Shown: one piece after another, positions 20,223-32,214 of the stretch | Layout of the letters: each line of letters opens with the position of its first letter | How positions within the stretch are numbered: the stretch's first letter is position 1 | Assembly (NCBI GenBank): GCA_034510155.1 | Contig: CM067380.1 | Span: forward strand, 57,068,692-57,132,691 | Direction of reading: 5' to 3' | Length of the DNA stretch: 64,000 nucleotides | Source of the DNA: Eucriotettix oculatus | Taxonomy: Eukaryota > Arthropoda > Insecta > Orthoptera > Tetrigidae | The notes under the pieces: generated by a model | Seen by the model: only the letters and a program-made list of their open reading frames with translations | What the model was told of the DNA's origin: nothing | Database searches by the model: none | Program-made: the position numbers and the translations under genes

Positions 20223-23200
20223 TTGTCCCTTTTTGTTTCAACACTATTTCCTTTTTAATTTAACAATGATTATGCTTTTGGTTTCCTACTGATAACACTA
20301 ATGTGCTCGTTGAAACTTAAATTGTTATTGTCTAGTTATGAACTGGTAAATCGCTAGTTTGTTGTGGTCTACCAAAATTTGGAAAGTGAATTTAACATTT
20401 TGCGGGTATTTATATGTTGGGGCAAGTGAACATTCGAATTGGGAAACAGCGTGGAAATCGCATTATTCATTACGCACTTTGTAATGGGAGTAGCAATTTT
20501 CTCGTTTAGCTAATCAGAGGCGAATAAACACGCAAATGTGTTTGCGTGGTGATTGCAGGAAGAGCAGGCTCGAGTTTTGTGAAGCTGAAGTAAAAATGAA
20601 TTAAGTTTTATCAGTAGTTACACAATGTAAAATCAATAAAATAAATTAAAAAACAAATATATATATATATTATAATTTATGTTTGGTTGAGCGTAATCCG
20701 TATTCGACGAAATTCATCATGATTTATTGCCTAGCCTGCTTTGAGGTTTCTAGGACTACAGTTTGTATTTTAAACATATGGTGTTGCTTAAAGGAATTTA
20801 AAAGGTTACTTCAATTACAAATCATAATGAAAATGAATTCATACTGAAATACGCTAAGTAATAAAATAGTCTGTCTGTAGAAAATCCTTGTGTATACCCC
20901 TACGTACAATTAAAGATTGTAGAGATTACTTTTAATGCATTTTTCTGAGTTATGGTCAACTTGCTCGGTTGTGGGTGGTCCAGTTTATTACCCCAGCATT
21001 CCTTCATCTAAATGAAATCCGGTGTTTAGTCTTAGTAATCTTGTTATCACTAATCTATTGCTGTTCGATCTAGGTTTCTGAGATGTAATCAGTCCGTGTT
21101 TGCCTTCTTGACGATTTGACTCAGAAAGGCGGGATTGTGTTTTTCAAAACGGTAAAAGATAATTTGTAATTTTATATAACTTAATAATTGAATGCAAACA
21201 TTAAAACTTAACTTTCTCGTCAATCATACAATCTTAAGTTAGCATCCTCAAGCCTTTAACTTTTCAAGTCGCACAAGAAACCTTCGGGAGTTCTTTAAAT
21301 ATTTTTAAATCTGTTAAATAAATATTTTTGAAGCTTTGCGCTGCGTAGAAGAGTATGATTGTCGGCATTAATATTGGTTTGAGATTTAGTTTAATCGACC
21401 TGTTATTGTCGAGAAGTCCAGGTTTGGAAGCTAGAATAGGTGTTCCAGATCTGGATGTCAAGATAATAAATTTGGTGTCGTCCAGACATATGAGCAGTTT
21501 CTAATGCGGTAAAATAGCAGGTAGCAGTGGATATCCTATGAGTAAGTAGCGAGTGTCGACTATGATGCATATTTAACATTTTTGACATTTTACTTGTAAA
21601 ACCTTTAAAATGCAAATATTCTGTATGTTAACAAACTTCTTTTATTGTTTATAATACTAACGTAAATTTTAGAATGAAGTTTTAATTATATCATATTACG
21701 AATACAGGGCGTGTTGATTAGATGTTACTCCGAGATTGGACATTTCATTAATTATTAAAATTTTATATTAATTATTCTTGTGATGAAGAACAAAGCTGAG
21801 TATACAATCCCCTGATGAAAAAAAACGTTAAATTTTTTGATTACTTTGTACAGGAGTGTTGAGATAAGCCATTAGTGGCACACATTTAACAGTGCTACGG
21901 TAGTCGCCTCAGAACGAATAATGCTGTTGAAGGATTCGGAATAATAGCCTGAATTGCCCAAGTTGGAGCACCACGTCATCGTATGGCCGTCGTAGTTAAC
22001 ATTCTGAAACTTGAAGATTAGAAATAAAAACAAAAAGTGGTAACGAGTTTAGGAGTGCGATAAAAGAAGAATTACATTGAGCTGTATAAGAAAATGTATA
22101 CAGTAGAACTACTGCGAGGTATGACAGGGACTGTTACTTTTGGAGGCTTTAAAATGAAATCTGTAATTTGATCCCCACTTAAAATACACATTGGATTATT
22201 CTTACATTGTTTAAAAATGGGTCCCACTGAGTCAAAACTCTATTTGGGAACAACTTGACATTCATCACCATGAGGTTTTGGCAAGTCATTGTTTCCGACT
22301 TTTTTAACTTCTCGGAAAACCTGATGATGATGCTCCGATCACTTTTTGTTTCCGACATTTTTCGGCATAGCGTAAGAAAGCAATTATATCCAAGTGATCA
22401 CCTACTGCAATCAAGTCGTTCAATCTAGTTGTAACTGGCAGCGGCGGAAGAATACAGTTCAGGGCTGTACAAAGCAACCGCGGAGAAAAAATTTCTAAAC
22501 TACAGCATCAGTCATGAGAAAAACTCATGACGGCACAGTCTACATTGTCCACCGCGTTTGGCAGAGCTCAAATTACTTATATTATGATGATATTCCTACC
22601 CGGATGTCACCTTGTCTATTTCAAACAGACGTTGTTCGGGAGACTTCCGCCGAGCCTGCTGCTGGTGCCATGGACGACGAACAACTCACGCGGGTCGACT
22701 CGGTTAATCTATTTGATGCTAAATCTTGGGGTTAATCGACGGGAATTCCTAGCGGTTTGTGCGCAATTCGGATAGTGCGTCGCAAACTCCTAGGAATATT
22801 GATCTAGCCTCGCACGCAACTGAGATGTGGCAACACTGCACTCACAGTGATTGCACACTGACAAATCAAATCTGACTCAGATTACTAAGATGAACAATGG
22901 TTTTACTGTACACGCAGTGAAGTAATCTCTCGGTCCCCAAGTTAATTCGTTGGACGTTATTGCTCACGAGGCGAGACAAGAGGCCCCAATGACATGTGAT
23001 ATAATTTAGATTTAAAAAGTGAAAAAGTGAAATATTTGAACTGTGATTTTTTAAACAAATCATCCAATAAAGCCGGAATAATACGAATTTAATACAATTA
23101 AATAGGAGAATTACATATCACGAAAATACAATCAAATAAGTAGAACGTTACGACCCAAATTTGGCTCTAAATGAGGTTTTATAGTAATTAATAATAACAA

Positions 23201-25004
23201 GAAGGCCTAAATTAAATGTAGGAAATAAAACAAACCCTTCAGGATAGTGTAGAATCCAAATTTTGATTCAAATAGGCGTGAGAATTCTATTAGCAGCCTC
23301 CAAAGATATTAACAAAACTTAAAATCTATTTATAATTTAAGTTCGAAATCAATATAATGGTATTAAGATGAAATTATTCCAACTATTGGATGATTTATTT
23401 TATTTATTCATGACGTCAGTTCAGTATGGATCTTAAATAAATAATATTCCATTTGCACTCTTCAGAAACCACAGGTTCTGATTTGTGACAACCTTGATCA
23501 GTCATTTTATTCGATGGAGAATTTAAGAACGTTAGCGTTACTTAAAAGGAAACTTAACAATATTTGCAGCGCAATTTGTTGTGATCATTTTTCCTTACCT
23601 TCAGTCTGTATTTAATGTGCATCGTACATGGAGATGTTCCAGGTGATGATTGTGTTTCTAAAAAAACGAATGATGACATTGGGGCAGTTAATTGTGTAAC
23701 AATGGAGTTCCACGCGACACATTCGAATTAAATTTTTGATATAACTAGGAAACGGTAACCGAAGAATAATTTTTTTGTTCAAAAAGTGTGACAGTCGTTA
23801 CACTCGGGTTTTAGCTTCGTTTCTGCTTCACATTTGAATTCTATTGAGGTATTTAACACTTGAAAATGATGTAACATGGTGCTGCATAATGGAAAAAGAG
23901 TTTAAAATAATACTTCATTACGAGAGTAGATTGTGTTTGCCACTTCTGTAACATCTATGGACGTTTTATGTTAGAAATATTAGCAACGTTAATGAAGAAC
24001 CACACTAAATTAGTTATTGAGTTCAAAGCCTCTGGAACCCAAAAATAATTTAAGTTATCTGACAGTAGCAAATAAAAAAAGCGTATTAATGGTTATCTAG
24101 AAATATTAATGTGAATGGAAGATTGGTCCACGCCTGGAGTTATTTTTGCCTCACCTTCGCATTATTTCAGAATTTAAAATGTAATTAAAATTTTTCCATA
24201 ATATCGATCCATTTAGTGTCCATTACATGACAGAAATCAAGATTGAAACCGAATAATTATTTGAGGAAGTTGTGGTTGTAGTGAAGGTTTATGAATTTAC
24301 TCTGCAATAAAAATATTCACGTTAAACATTGCTGCTTCTATCGCGAATAGTGCTTTGTTGCGAATAAGAATTATAATTATATTGGAGTGTCTTTCTGTAG
24401 AAATTTTACATTCAACCGAATCGCAAGTAGAATTAATGAGTGGATGTTTATATATATATATTCCTTTCTCAATATTTCTGTCGTGATAAAGCGTTATTCC
24501 GTCTGCCGCTGTTCCCCTAGAAACCTTATCGAGTTTTTACCGAATGGAATATACAGTGGTCAAAACAATGTAGGCCTTCATGGCATCTAGGAACACAAGA
24601 CAATGAGACGGGGCAAAGAGGTCATAAGTCAGAATAAATGAGCCACTCCACCTGGTTGAAACAGCGCATTGTAAATGCTACGCGTCGGGCTGTGACTGAA
24701 TATTTATTAAAGCTATTCAGCGTATCAGCGTAAAAAGAAACCACGGAAAACGTGAAAAATTACTACGAATCGTATTCCTAGTACCTCACAGCTTGTTTTC
24801 CTACACCGACTACAAATTCTTTCATCTATATATATATATATATATATCTTTTTTAATCATTTGAAATCCAAATAATTCCTCTTTGGCAGCAATTATTAAA
24901 TAGCACTGAAAACTCAATAAGCTTTTTAATAGTATATCGATGATGACGAGGAGCTCTACGGTAATCTCCATACTTATAGGAATATGTGTTTTAAGTTACT
25001 CTTC
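20223..25004. other. AT-rich intergenic sequence with two weak coding-like patches
   Basis: No firm gene. At 21.26-21.46 kb the minus strand reads KLNLKPILMPTIILFYAAQS and continues FKNIYLTDLK. This faintly resembles the thumb region of jockey/R1-type reverse transcriptases (K..LYK.I..PI..YA...W); I rate that about 0.3. At 22.48-22.80 kb composition is more balanced and overlapping frames of 73-82 codons exist, including an ATG in a good Kozak-like context (GTGCCATGG at 22667) that opens only 22 codons. Neither can be called a gene. Confidence 0.35.
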
Positions 25005-25251
25005 CGCCCTCCTGTGGTGTAGTGGCTAGCCTCTAGTTGCTGCCTCACAACCCAGAGGTCCCGGGTTCGAATCCTGGCATGGGCTTGGACGTTCGTGAAG
25101 ACCGGGATTAAGACTGCTGGAGGGTCGATACGCTGACCACGTGCCACTCCAAATTCGGAATTTGTCATGTAAGATGACAGTCCGCAGTCGACTCAGTAGG
25201 CCCAGGCCCTCAATGGGCTGTAGGGCCAAGGAGGAAGGAAGGTTGCTCTTC
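24995..25251 (+). mobile_element. tRNA-Val-derived SINE with target-site duplications
   Basis: The element proper is 25005-25241, flanked by GTTACTCTTC (24995-25004) and GTTGCTCTTC (25242-25251), 9 of 10 matching. The head reads like a tRNA: A box GTAGTGGCTAGC, anticodon-loop-like CCTCACA, and B box GGGTTCGAATCC. By eye tRNA-Val(CAC) is the closest tRNA. The body contains the family core, and the 3' end is a purine-rich AAGGAGGAAGGAAGG tail. This is the best-preserved copy in the window. It does not fold as a functional tRNA because the acceptor stem is not paired. Confidence 0.9.
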
Positions 25252-25307
25252 GATAAAGTATTTCTTTTATGTGTGTAGTGAACAGTTAAGCAATATATCT
25301 AATTATC

Positions 25308-26055
25308 TATACAAATAAATAAAATTGAAGTGTCTGTTTGTCTCTGTCTGCCTGCCTGACTGTATTTAATATATTAATATAAAATAAATATTAACATAAA
25401 ACATTCTACAGAAAAAGTTTATTTTTCAATCGCGCGTTAAAATTTTCAATTTGAATGCGAGTTACCTTTGCTCATGATCTGTTTATGATCCGAAACAGCT
25501 TAACGGATTTCAATAATATATAAGCGATTAAAACTTACATTTTCATGTATGTTTCATTTAGATATCTTGGAAAGTTCAGAAATTATTAACGTAAATATTT
25601 ATTAATCCATTGAATTGACACTTACTGTGTTATTATAAGCGTAATTTAGGCAGCATGAGAGAGAGGGAGGGTGAGTATTGTCATTCCATGTATTGTTGCA
25701 ATAGGATTTGTGCCATAATTAACCTATTAAATGTATACTTAAATGGTTTTATGTGTCGCGTCAGGTAAGTTTTTATATTTAGTAATTGCTCATATATTTT
25801 TATTTTTGGTTAACAGGCTACATGAGGGTGATCCTTAAACAGGCAACTCTGTCTCCAAAATGCATGATAACAGGACCTGTTCGAAACCTACTGCGAGTTT
25901 TAAGGTTTACCGTGAAGCGATCATAAAAAAATGAAACCGTGTTTTTTATATATTCAATGAATTCAACTTTATCAAAATTCTGTACCCGTTGTTTCGGTTT
26001 TAGGGCAAAATAAAAAAAACTTTTTCCGCGCGAACGAAGTCTCAGGCATAGCTAG
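25308..26055 (+). mobile_element. Non-autonomous Helitron candidate, copy A
   Basis: The element starts TCTATAC at 25308 after an A, and ends CTAG at 26052-26055 before a T. This is the Helitron signature: 5' TC, 3' CTRR, insertion between A and T, no TIRs and no duplication. Just upstream of the CTAG is CCGCGCGAACGAAGTCTCAG, a decayed version of the GC-rich hairpin expected there. The 5' part has the AATTGAAGTGTCTGT leader, then ACGGATTTCAAT. Copies B (31.06-31.61 kb) and C (42.75-43.48 kb) share these blocks; copies A and C also share an internal CGCGT.AGGTAA.TTTTTA segment. No Rep/helicase coding region is present in its 748 bp. Confidence 0.75.
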
Positions 26056-27358
26056 TTATGAATATAATTATGTGATTCCAATTGAGGACAGATTATTCTA
26101 AATACAGTGGTAATGTTTACAGTTAACAATATATTCGTTTTTGATAAAAAGATCTATAGCATCGAAAGAGACTCCTGTGCGTAATAAAGTTCTTCTGAAA
26201 GTGGTCCTTCAACAGAAGTACTGTAAAAACAATAAAAAAATTTGCTTGGTTTCCCGTGGTTCGCCCTTTATTGTATCGACAGGGAAAATGCCAACGTATT
26301 GGGGATGATTTGGTGGTCTGTAGGTAAGGCGATACTCCGGTGGCGAAGTGTTTCCGAGAGCCCTCAGGTTGGAGCTCCGTGCCCTATCGCGGCCATCGCT
26401 CCTCCGTCAGCAGCTCCGTCATACCCGCGTTCCTTTCTCCAACAACCACAAATCTTGTTGCAGCTGTATGCTTCGTCAATTCAACATCGTAACGCAGTTC
26501 ATATCCAACGTGTTACAAGTCAAGATACGGATGGAGAGATTACGGCCACATTAAATATTCCAAAATCAACAAAAGACACGGAAAAGTGAACGGTAGTGCT
26601 CAAGGTAACAAATATTCCAAATGAATATGGACGTGTCAGCACCAGGAATCACGACCTAAGCATCGTTAGTGAAATGAGTGGGTGAGTCCGAAGAATTGTA
26701 ATACAATGAAGTATGTTATATGAATGTGTCACATCTAAACAAGACGGGACGGTAGGTGAATCGCAACAGGTAATAAAATGGTACACGGAATACCGTAAGC
26801 GACTAAAAGAGCATTTGTTCCATACTAGAGTTTTATTTTAATTGTATAGTAACAATATTGCCTTGATTATTTGTAGAAATGCTGTTTTACAGTTCCCGGT
26901 AGAATTTACAGATTGAGAAACAATTTTCAAACTGAGGGATTTAATTCTCATTATGCTTTGAATAATATCGAAACTTGGCAACCGATAGACTTATTTCAAA
27001 CCCAATGTTGCGAATTGTTTAGAATTTTGGAACACTGTGTGATTAAATAATATAAATAAAGAGAACAACTATTTGATATGATCTTTATATATTTCTGGAT
27101 TATAAAAATATAATATATTAAAATTATAATTCAAAATAAATAACTTACACTATTTACTGAAGATTTATTTTAATGTAAATCAAATTCCGTCAATTCATTA
27201 TTCGAATAGAAGGAACGGTTAAGCAAGAATTACGCCCCCCCCTTTTCCGAATTTTTCTAAAGTTTTTACTGTTGTCTGAGAGTTTACTAAATAAAGTAAA
27301 CATAATTGAAATAAACTCATTTATGTCATACGACTCTGTTTCGCCTCATATGTATAAC
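26056..27358. other. Unassigned sequence with a GC-richer 26.28-26.55 kb patch
   Basis: At 26.28-26.55 kb overlapping frames of 68 and 115 codons occur in more GC-rich sequence. The beginning of this patch (GGTCTGTAGGTAAGGCG ... GGTTGGAGCTCC) vaguely resembles pol III A and B boxes, so it could be the head of another SINE. The B box deviates from GGTTCGA and no tail or duplication was found, so I do not call it. The rest is AT-rich with no feature. Confidence 0.3.
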
Positions 27359-27761
27359 CAGATGTTTCCCAACATGGGTCCCGTGGGTCTGCTTAGGAGA
27401 CGAGGGGGAAGGGGGGTGGCAATTCGAAAATAAGCTCGCCTAGAAATCAAAAATCGAAAATTGAACTCATACTGAGTGATGATATTACTAAACAATTAAA
27501 TAATAATATTTAAAAATTAAAATATTATACAAAAATCATGTTAATTATTTTGAACTTGAATTTTAGTTTCCTTTGATATGTTTTGAAAATAACTTACTGA
27601 TTTTTCTTAATAATCTCCTAGTGATTCCATCCTAAAATCTCAGTTTTGGTCATGAAAAAGGCTTAATGTAGGTATTCTTCAAATGTGGGTATAACATAGG
27701 TGGCTTCAGAATTTTAGAAAGTCTAGTTGGGACAGAGTTAAACAAATGTTGGAAAACACTG
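27359..27761. mobile_element. hAT-type MITE
   Basis: The left end reads CAGATGTTTCCCAACATGGG and the right end, reverse-complemented, CAGTGTTTTCCAACATTTG. These are inverted repeats of the CAGTGNTTCCCAACATGGG form common in hAT MITEs. The 403-bp interior is AT-rich and noncoding. The expected 8-bp target duplication is poorly preserved (TGTATAAC and GTTTTAGC, 4 of 8), which fits old age. Confidence 0.65.
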
Positions 27762-28390
27762 GTTTTAGCTGTTTTTGTATTCCTTGGTATTGAAGTTGTG
27801 CACGTCTGAATTCACTGGGAATAGATGAATAATGTTCAGCACAAAAATACACTTATAAATGTAAGTACTGAAATGTAACAGCTTAAGTGAGATTTCTGAT
27901 ATGACATGCAAGGGAGGGTAAAATTGAGGAAAAAAAGTTAATGTAACCGACACTGATATGTATGTAAGAGAGGAATAAGTAAAGTCATAGACCAATGATA
28001 TAAATAAATAAAAATTAGATTGAAAGATTGTAGAGGTAGGGAATAAGAAGGATGCAGAAGTGGAAACACCATCACCAAGGAACAATTCCAAAAATTAACG
28101 CAAGTAGTTAGGAAATTCCTATGTACACGTATAACATTCCACGGATCAGCAGAAGGTTAAGAGTAATAGGTGAAAAATGTGGCTTAAGTGCCGGGAAGTG
28201 ACACATCGAGTAAAGATAAGAAATATAAATGGCAGTAAAATTGCAGGTTGTGACGAAAGAACTCAAGAAGTGGCGTAAGGTGACCTCAATATTTCAAAGA
28301 ACAAAAAGGCGAGATATTGTTTGAGAAAATAAAATTCCTGGACGAAATATTACACACATTATTCACAGAAGACATTGCCAAGGGTGTAGA
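27762..28390. other. AT-rich intergenic sequence
   Basis: A 108-codon minus-strand frame at 27765-28091 is Phe/Ser/Tyr-rich with no recognisable motif and looks like chance in AT-rich DNA. Nothing else is seen. Confidence 0.4.
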
Positions 28391-28495
28391 ATAGCGTATC
28401 GTTTCTTCGTAGAAAATAAAAAAGATTGATTAAAATTGTCTGAAAAATACAACATTGCGTCAGTCGTTGTTTTATAGTCCCTATATTATAGTTAC
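28391..28495 (+). repeat. Dispersed repeat, copy 1 (partner at 61.78 kb)
   Basis: This aligns in direct orientation with about 61778-61888. Shared blocks include GT.TTGTTTCTTCGT, CAAT/CATTGC, GTCGTTCGTTTTATAG-like sequence and the exact CCCTATATTATAG. The family and element boundaries are unknown. Confidence 0.55.
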
Positions 28496-29949
28496 AACCT
28501 TTTGGTTCTTAATCCATTAAATTTATAAATTACACGACCAAAGCCAAAGCTTTGGATAACAATTGTTATATTGCTTAGAACTTTGTTCACGATGATTATA
28601 AATATTATAATAAATCTTTATTTGAAAAACATTATTAACCATTAAATATGTAATAAAAATTAACGGATTAAGAATAGAATAGGCTGAAATGAAATAGAAT
28701 TGGATTAAATAATAATTATTCAAAATTGCACCCTGTCCCTTCTAGTTTGCCATTGCAGAAGAAGACTAACACGAAAAAATATTTATTTAACAAAATAAAA
28801 CAACTAGTTGGAAAAAGAAACATTATTTACTGGACGCTGGGAAGAAACACTATACCGACGCTAAGACTTGTGTGAAAAATAGTACTGAAACAAATGTGGA
28901 CTTGTAATGAAGACAAATAATTAATTAGTGGTTAACGAACAGAAAAATGGACATGACCAGTATCTTATTTTGAAAGTCATAATTGTAAATAATGTGTCAA
29001 TAAATAATTGTTAAATAGTATGTAAATAATGTCACTGTACTACTGACCAGGCAGTCGATGCGACCTTTATAAATAAAAAGAAAAAAAAGTGTACTGACGG
29101 AAATTTATTTTTATAAGAATCTAGTATTGGAATATTGCAGTAGATCCAAAAAATATCCGGTGTGATCGTGATCGCACCTGGTAGTCTCCACTTACAGTTC
29201 TCCAAAGGGACAGTAGAGTAGAGGCAGTACGTGGATGTGATAGAAACTGGACGGAATGCCCCGCGGAAAATCTATTATTTCATAAAAAATGAAATCATAA
29301 GAATTAAAAGACTCAAACCACCTGGATTGTAGACAATAAACTATCCCAATTTTGTAAAAATATATATATCGTAGTTTAACATAATTGCTACAGACACAAA
29401 TCCAGTCTTAATGTGGGGAAAGAATATTTGTCAAAACCTTCCTCAGTAAATTCAGCCACTTTTATAGACACTGATGAAAATGTAAGGTTAAAGAACGACG
29501 TTTCTTCCTCCAATCTCTGGAATGTCTCAAGTACAATAAATTATTATATTGGAAAACAAATGAAAATTTAATACACAAGTAGTTAAACAACTCTACATTG
29601 CATAGTTTCATCGAAATCTGTTCAACCGCGAGACGAGAACAGAATAATATATTAATTTACACAATACTAAACATATAGGATATTAATTATTTTATAAAAT
29701 AAATTATAGTCTACACGTGTTGTCTCACTCCTTACAGAAACAAACCCGAAATATTTCGTTATATCATTGCGTCGGTTACCGTTGTTTTAATAACAAGGGT
29801 TTCCTAATTATAACAAAAAAAATCGAATATATACGGCATTTAGAAGATTTAAAGACCCGCCTGGCACAGTGTTTGTTCACGACGTGTGTTTCAAAATGAT
29901 GCATATAGATTTTGCGGTCGATCAATAAGTGAAAGAAAGGAATATTACT
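28496..29949. other. AT-rich intergenic sequence
   Basis: No gene or classified repeat. A 20-bp imperfect palindrome (GGTGTGATCGTGATCGCACC) lies near 29158-29177. Confidence 0.45.
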
Positions 29950-30066
29950 TTGTGTCTGGCCCTCCGTGGCACCTTCCTCCGCCTCCTCCGCCTCCTCCAG
30001 CTGCTCAAGAACTGCTACCACGCCTGCAGAGACTTCGCCTTTTATCACCGGACGGCCATTACGGAT
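29950..30066. other. Short GC-rich exon-like island
   Basis: About 115 bp are strikingly GC-rich inside very AT-rich DNA, with a (CCTCCG)n-like core at 29977-29999. In one plus frame almost every codon ends in C or G (reading LLKNCYHACRDFAFYHRTAI). In the complementary minus frame nearly every codon begins with G (reading GVVAVLEQLEEAEEAEEGAT), the purine-first pattern of real exons. A CTCTGCAG|G acceptor-like site precedes the minus frame near 30030. I cannot decide the strand and recognise no protein. A simple-repeat expansion could mimic both patterns. Confidence 0.35.
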
Positions 30067-30502
30067 CGTGCAGGAAAAATGAAACACCAACCACAGCGCT
30101 GTTGGTGGAAATCACCAAACAGTCGTACATTGTTTAAAGCCGTGGAAAAACTAAGATTCCTTCCTAAAAGAAAATAATTCTTGAATGAGACTCCTATGAC
30201 GATTTATTATGACGAACGTAAAAATTAGCTGAGTGTCCGTCTTTCATACGGGAATAAAGGCTTTATGCACTTATCTCAAAGTTACGACTTGCTTGCTGTG
30301 ATAAATATTTGACTACAGTATGAAGTGTTGACATGATAGTGCTTGTTTATACCTTTTTCCTTTAACGCGTTACTTGTTCCAGTATCAATTATTTTTTAAA
30401 ATATTTTTTCTCACTCCTTGGATTCCACGTCACATCGTCCGGCCTTCTTGAAACAAACTATTTGTTCAAATATCGGTTGTATTTAGATCATTAATCTTAA
30501 TA
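30067..30502. other. AT-rich spacer
   Basis: Sequence between the GC-rich island and a SINE remnant. The open frames extending out of the island end by 30177. Nothing else is visible. Confidence 0.4.
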
Positions 30503-30621
30503 TTCTTTCTTTCTTTTTATTGGCCCTACAACCCATCGAGGGCCTTGGCCTACCGTGACAACTACGGAGATCAGCATACAGATTCTCCTCCAGTATTAAC
30601 CCCAGTTTTCGTGACTATGAC
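30503..30621 (-). mobile_element. Degraded 5'-truncated SINE of the tRNA-Val family
   Basis: A (TTTC)n tail, then GGCCCTACAACCCATCGAGG and the following GCCTTGGCCTACC block on the minus strand, match the 3' part of the SINEs at 9.83, 25.0 and 59.8 kb. The core is decayed and the tRNA head is missing. No target duplication was found. Confidence 0.75.
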
Positions 30622-31063
30622 GGATGACCATGCTCATTCCGATGTGGGGTGGTGACGACACCACGGCAGGTCGGCTTATGGCAGATTGTTATTTGTTAAA
30701 CACCTTCAACACCTCGGTACAACAATAATACAACGTTTGATAGATTTTGATATAGTGATGAGTAGAAAATCACGTATTAAACCAATTTATGATACCTGGT
30801 TACTTTCAACATTAACGCTAATTCAGGCACAACAGTTTATCCCCAATTGTGGCATTTAAGAGACATAGAGGCGTGAGCTGAGTAAATATACTTAGGAATT
30901 TTCTTTGATATCCATTTCCAGAAATATATAGTTCTTTGCATTCTTGTCAAATTACGTGATAAATACTGTCTGAGATTTCAAAATAAAAGTCACAATTTAA
31001 GTGAAAACTGCCATTAATACGATGCCTAATAATAAATGCTTATTTTAAAAATTTTTGACTCTC
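30622..31063. other. Unassigned AT-rich sequence
   Basis: Nothing recognisable between the SINE remnant and Helitron copy B. Confidence 0.45.
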
Positions 31064-31612
31064 ATAATGTCTTAAAGTTTGTCTCGAATAGGGTCCTAAA
31101 CGGCTCCACTGATTTCAATGAAAATTGTAGGGATTAAAACAGGAATTTGAACTTAAAGTTTTGTATGTTTCATTTCGATATCTTTCAGAGTTCAGAAGAA
31201 ATGAATATAAAAGTTTGTAAAAAGCCTACGACGACCATCGTCAAAGTCGACTGGAGTAGAAAATTCTTAGTTTCATTGGATCTGTTGTCGTATAAGCTAT
31301 TATAGTCTGAGGTTTGATTTCTTGCTTATTCCATTATTAACTTTCAATTTAATTTACTATTAAAAACGTTAAATTCTAATTTTATTGAGTGATGTCTATT
31401 ACTTTTGGTTTATTGCTGCGTTGGTGAATTCTTAGTTAAACAAATACAAGCTTGTATTGTATTCATGCCTAAGAGAAAAAAATAAGTGTTTGTCATCAAT
31501 TACTGCGAGTGCAAGAAAAAATGAGACAACGGGAAAAGGAATGTGATCAAGAAAGAGAGCGTCGGTGATATTTGTCGAAGTCATTCACGAACGAAGTCGC
31601 GGGCACAGAAAG
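31064..31612 (+). mobile_element. Helitron candidate, copy B (degraded)
   Basis: It shares TTTGTCTCGAATAG.GTCC, ACTGATTTCAATGAAAATTG and the TTTCATTTCGATAT block with copies A and C. It ends with ACGAACGAAGTCGCGGGCAC, the GC-rich sequence that precedes the 3' terminus in copy A; the terminal CTAG itself has decayed to AGAAAGT. Near 31.47-31.56 kb, MPKRKK followed in another frame by SARKNET resembles the Arg/Lys-rich start and ARxNET motif of Helitron-encoded proteins. That suggests this copy derives from a coding element, but the match is short and inferred. Confidence 0.55.
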
Positions 31613-31929
31613 TAACTAATAAAATGATAAATGTACTTTACATAAACGGGTTATAAAATAGCTGAATGAATCCCTGCCAGGAATCGGCTTGAAATTTATC
31701 AAGTCGAGATATTGCGCATCAGTACAAGCATCAGATAAATGTTACAACACGATGAAACGATGTCACATTAATTACACTAAGTCTAAGTGCCATATAATTA
31801 TATAATTATATATATATATATATACTGGAACAGAATGGGGTCAGAAATAATTTAGCAAAAACAAGGGTGACGTATAAGGTTTTCCAGGAACTTTGCGTCT
31901 ACAACTGACTTCGTTAAATGTAATACCTG

Positions 31930-32200
31930 TCCTTCCATTAAGTGGGTTTAAAAATTCCTTTGGGAGCGCGTGCCGTCAAATTGCATTATGGTGGGATTAA
32001 TAGCAGCTCACAGAGTCGTTAACGTGTACACGCCCTCGGGGAACTTCGATCTTGGTAATTGAGAGTGCAGCAATCGCGTACCGCCATTCCTGGCGTTAAT
32101 TTCTAATTTATCCTTTACCCCCGAGTTTGGATTAATACGCGAAGCGCACTAGCTATCAGTCTCGTGTAAAGTTAACCTAAAGATTAGCTTGACAAGGGCG
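31930..32200. promoter_or_regulatory. Possible conserved cis-regulatory block
   Basis: This stretch is of balanced composition, non-repetitive within the window and noncoding. It contains two exact GGATTAAT motifs (31994-32001 and 32129-32136), the K50 (Otx/Bicoid-type) homeodomain core, plus GGTAATTGAG and GTTAATTTCTAATTTATCC. Clustering of such sites is typical of developmental enhancers, but similar clusters arise by chance in AT-rich DNA. It is an inference only. Confidence 0.25.
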
Positions 32201-32214
32201 ATTCATGCACCGTA

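Noticed and set aside
21264..21461. Minus-strand frame resembling a LINE thumb region
   Set aside because: Similarity is limited to a loose K..L...I..P..LFYA pattern; kept only as a note.
22514..22775. Overlapping 73- and 82-codon frames with ATG in a good Kozak-like context at 22667
   Set aside because: The frame from that ATG is only 22 codons, the other frames have no domain, and no credible splice pair was found.
25010..25085. Possible tRNA-Val gene
   Set aside because: A and B boxes are good, but the acceptor stem does not pair and the sequence continues into a SINE body with target duplications.
26280..26590. Possible second SINE family or 115-codon gene
   Set aside because: The B box deviates from consensus, no tail or duplication is present, and the frame has no recognisable domain.
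29158..29177. 20-bp imperfect palindrome GGTGTGATCGTGATCGCACC
   Set aside because: Isolated, short and without partner copies or flanking duplication; could be chance.
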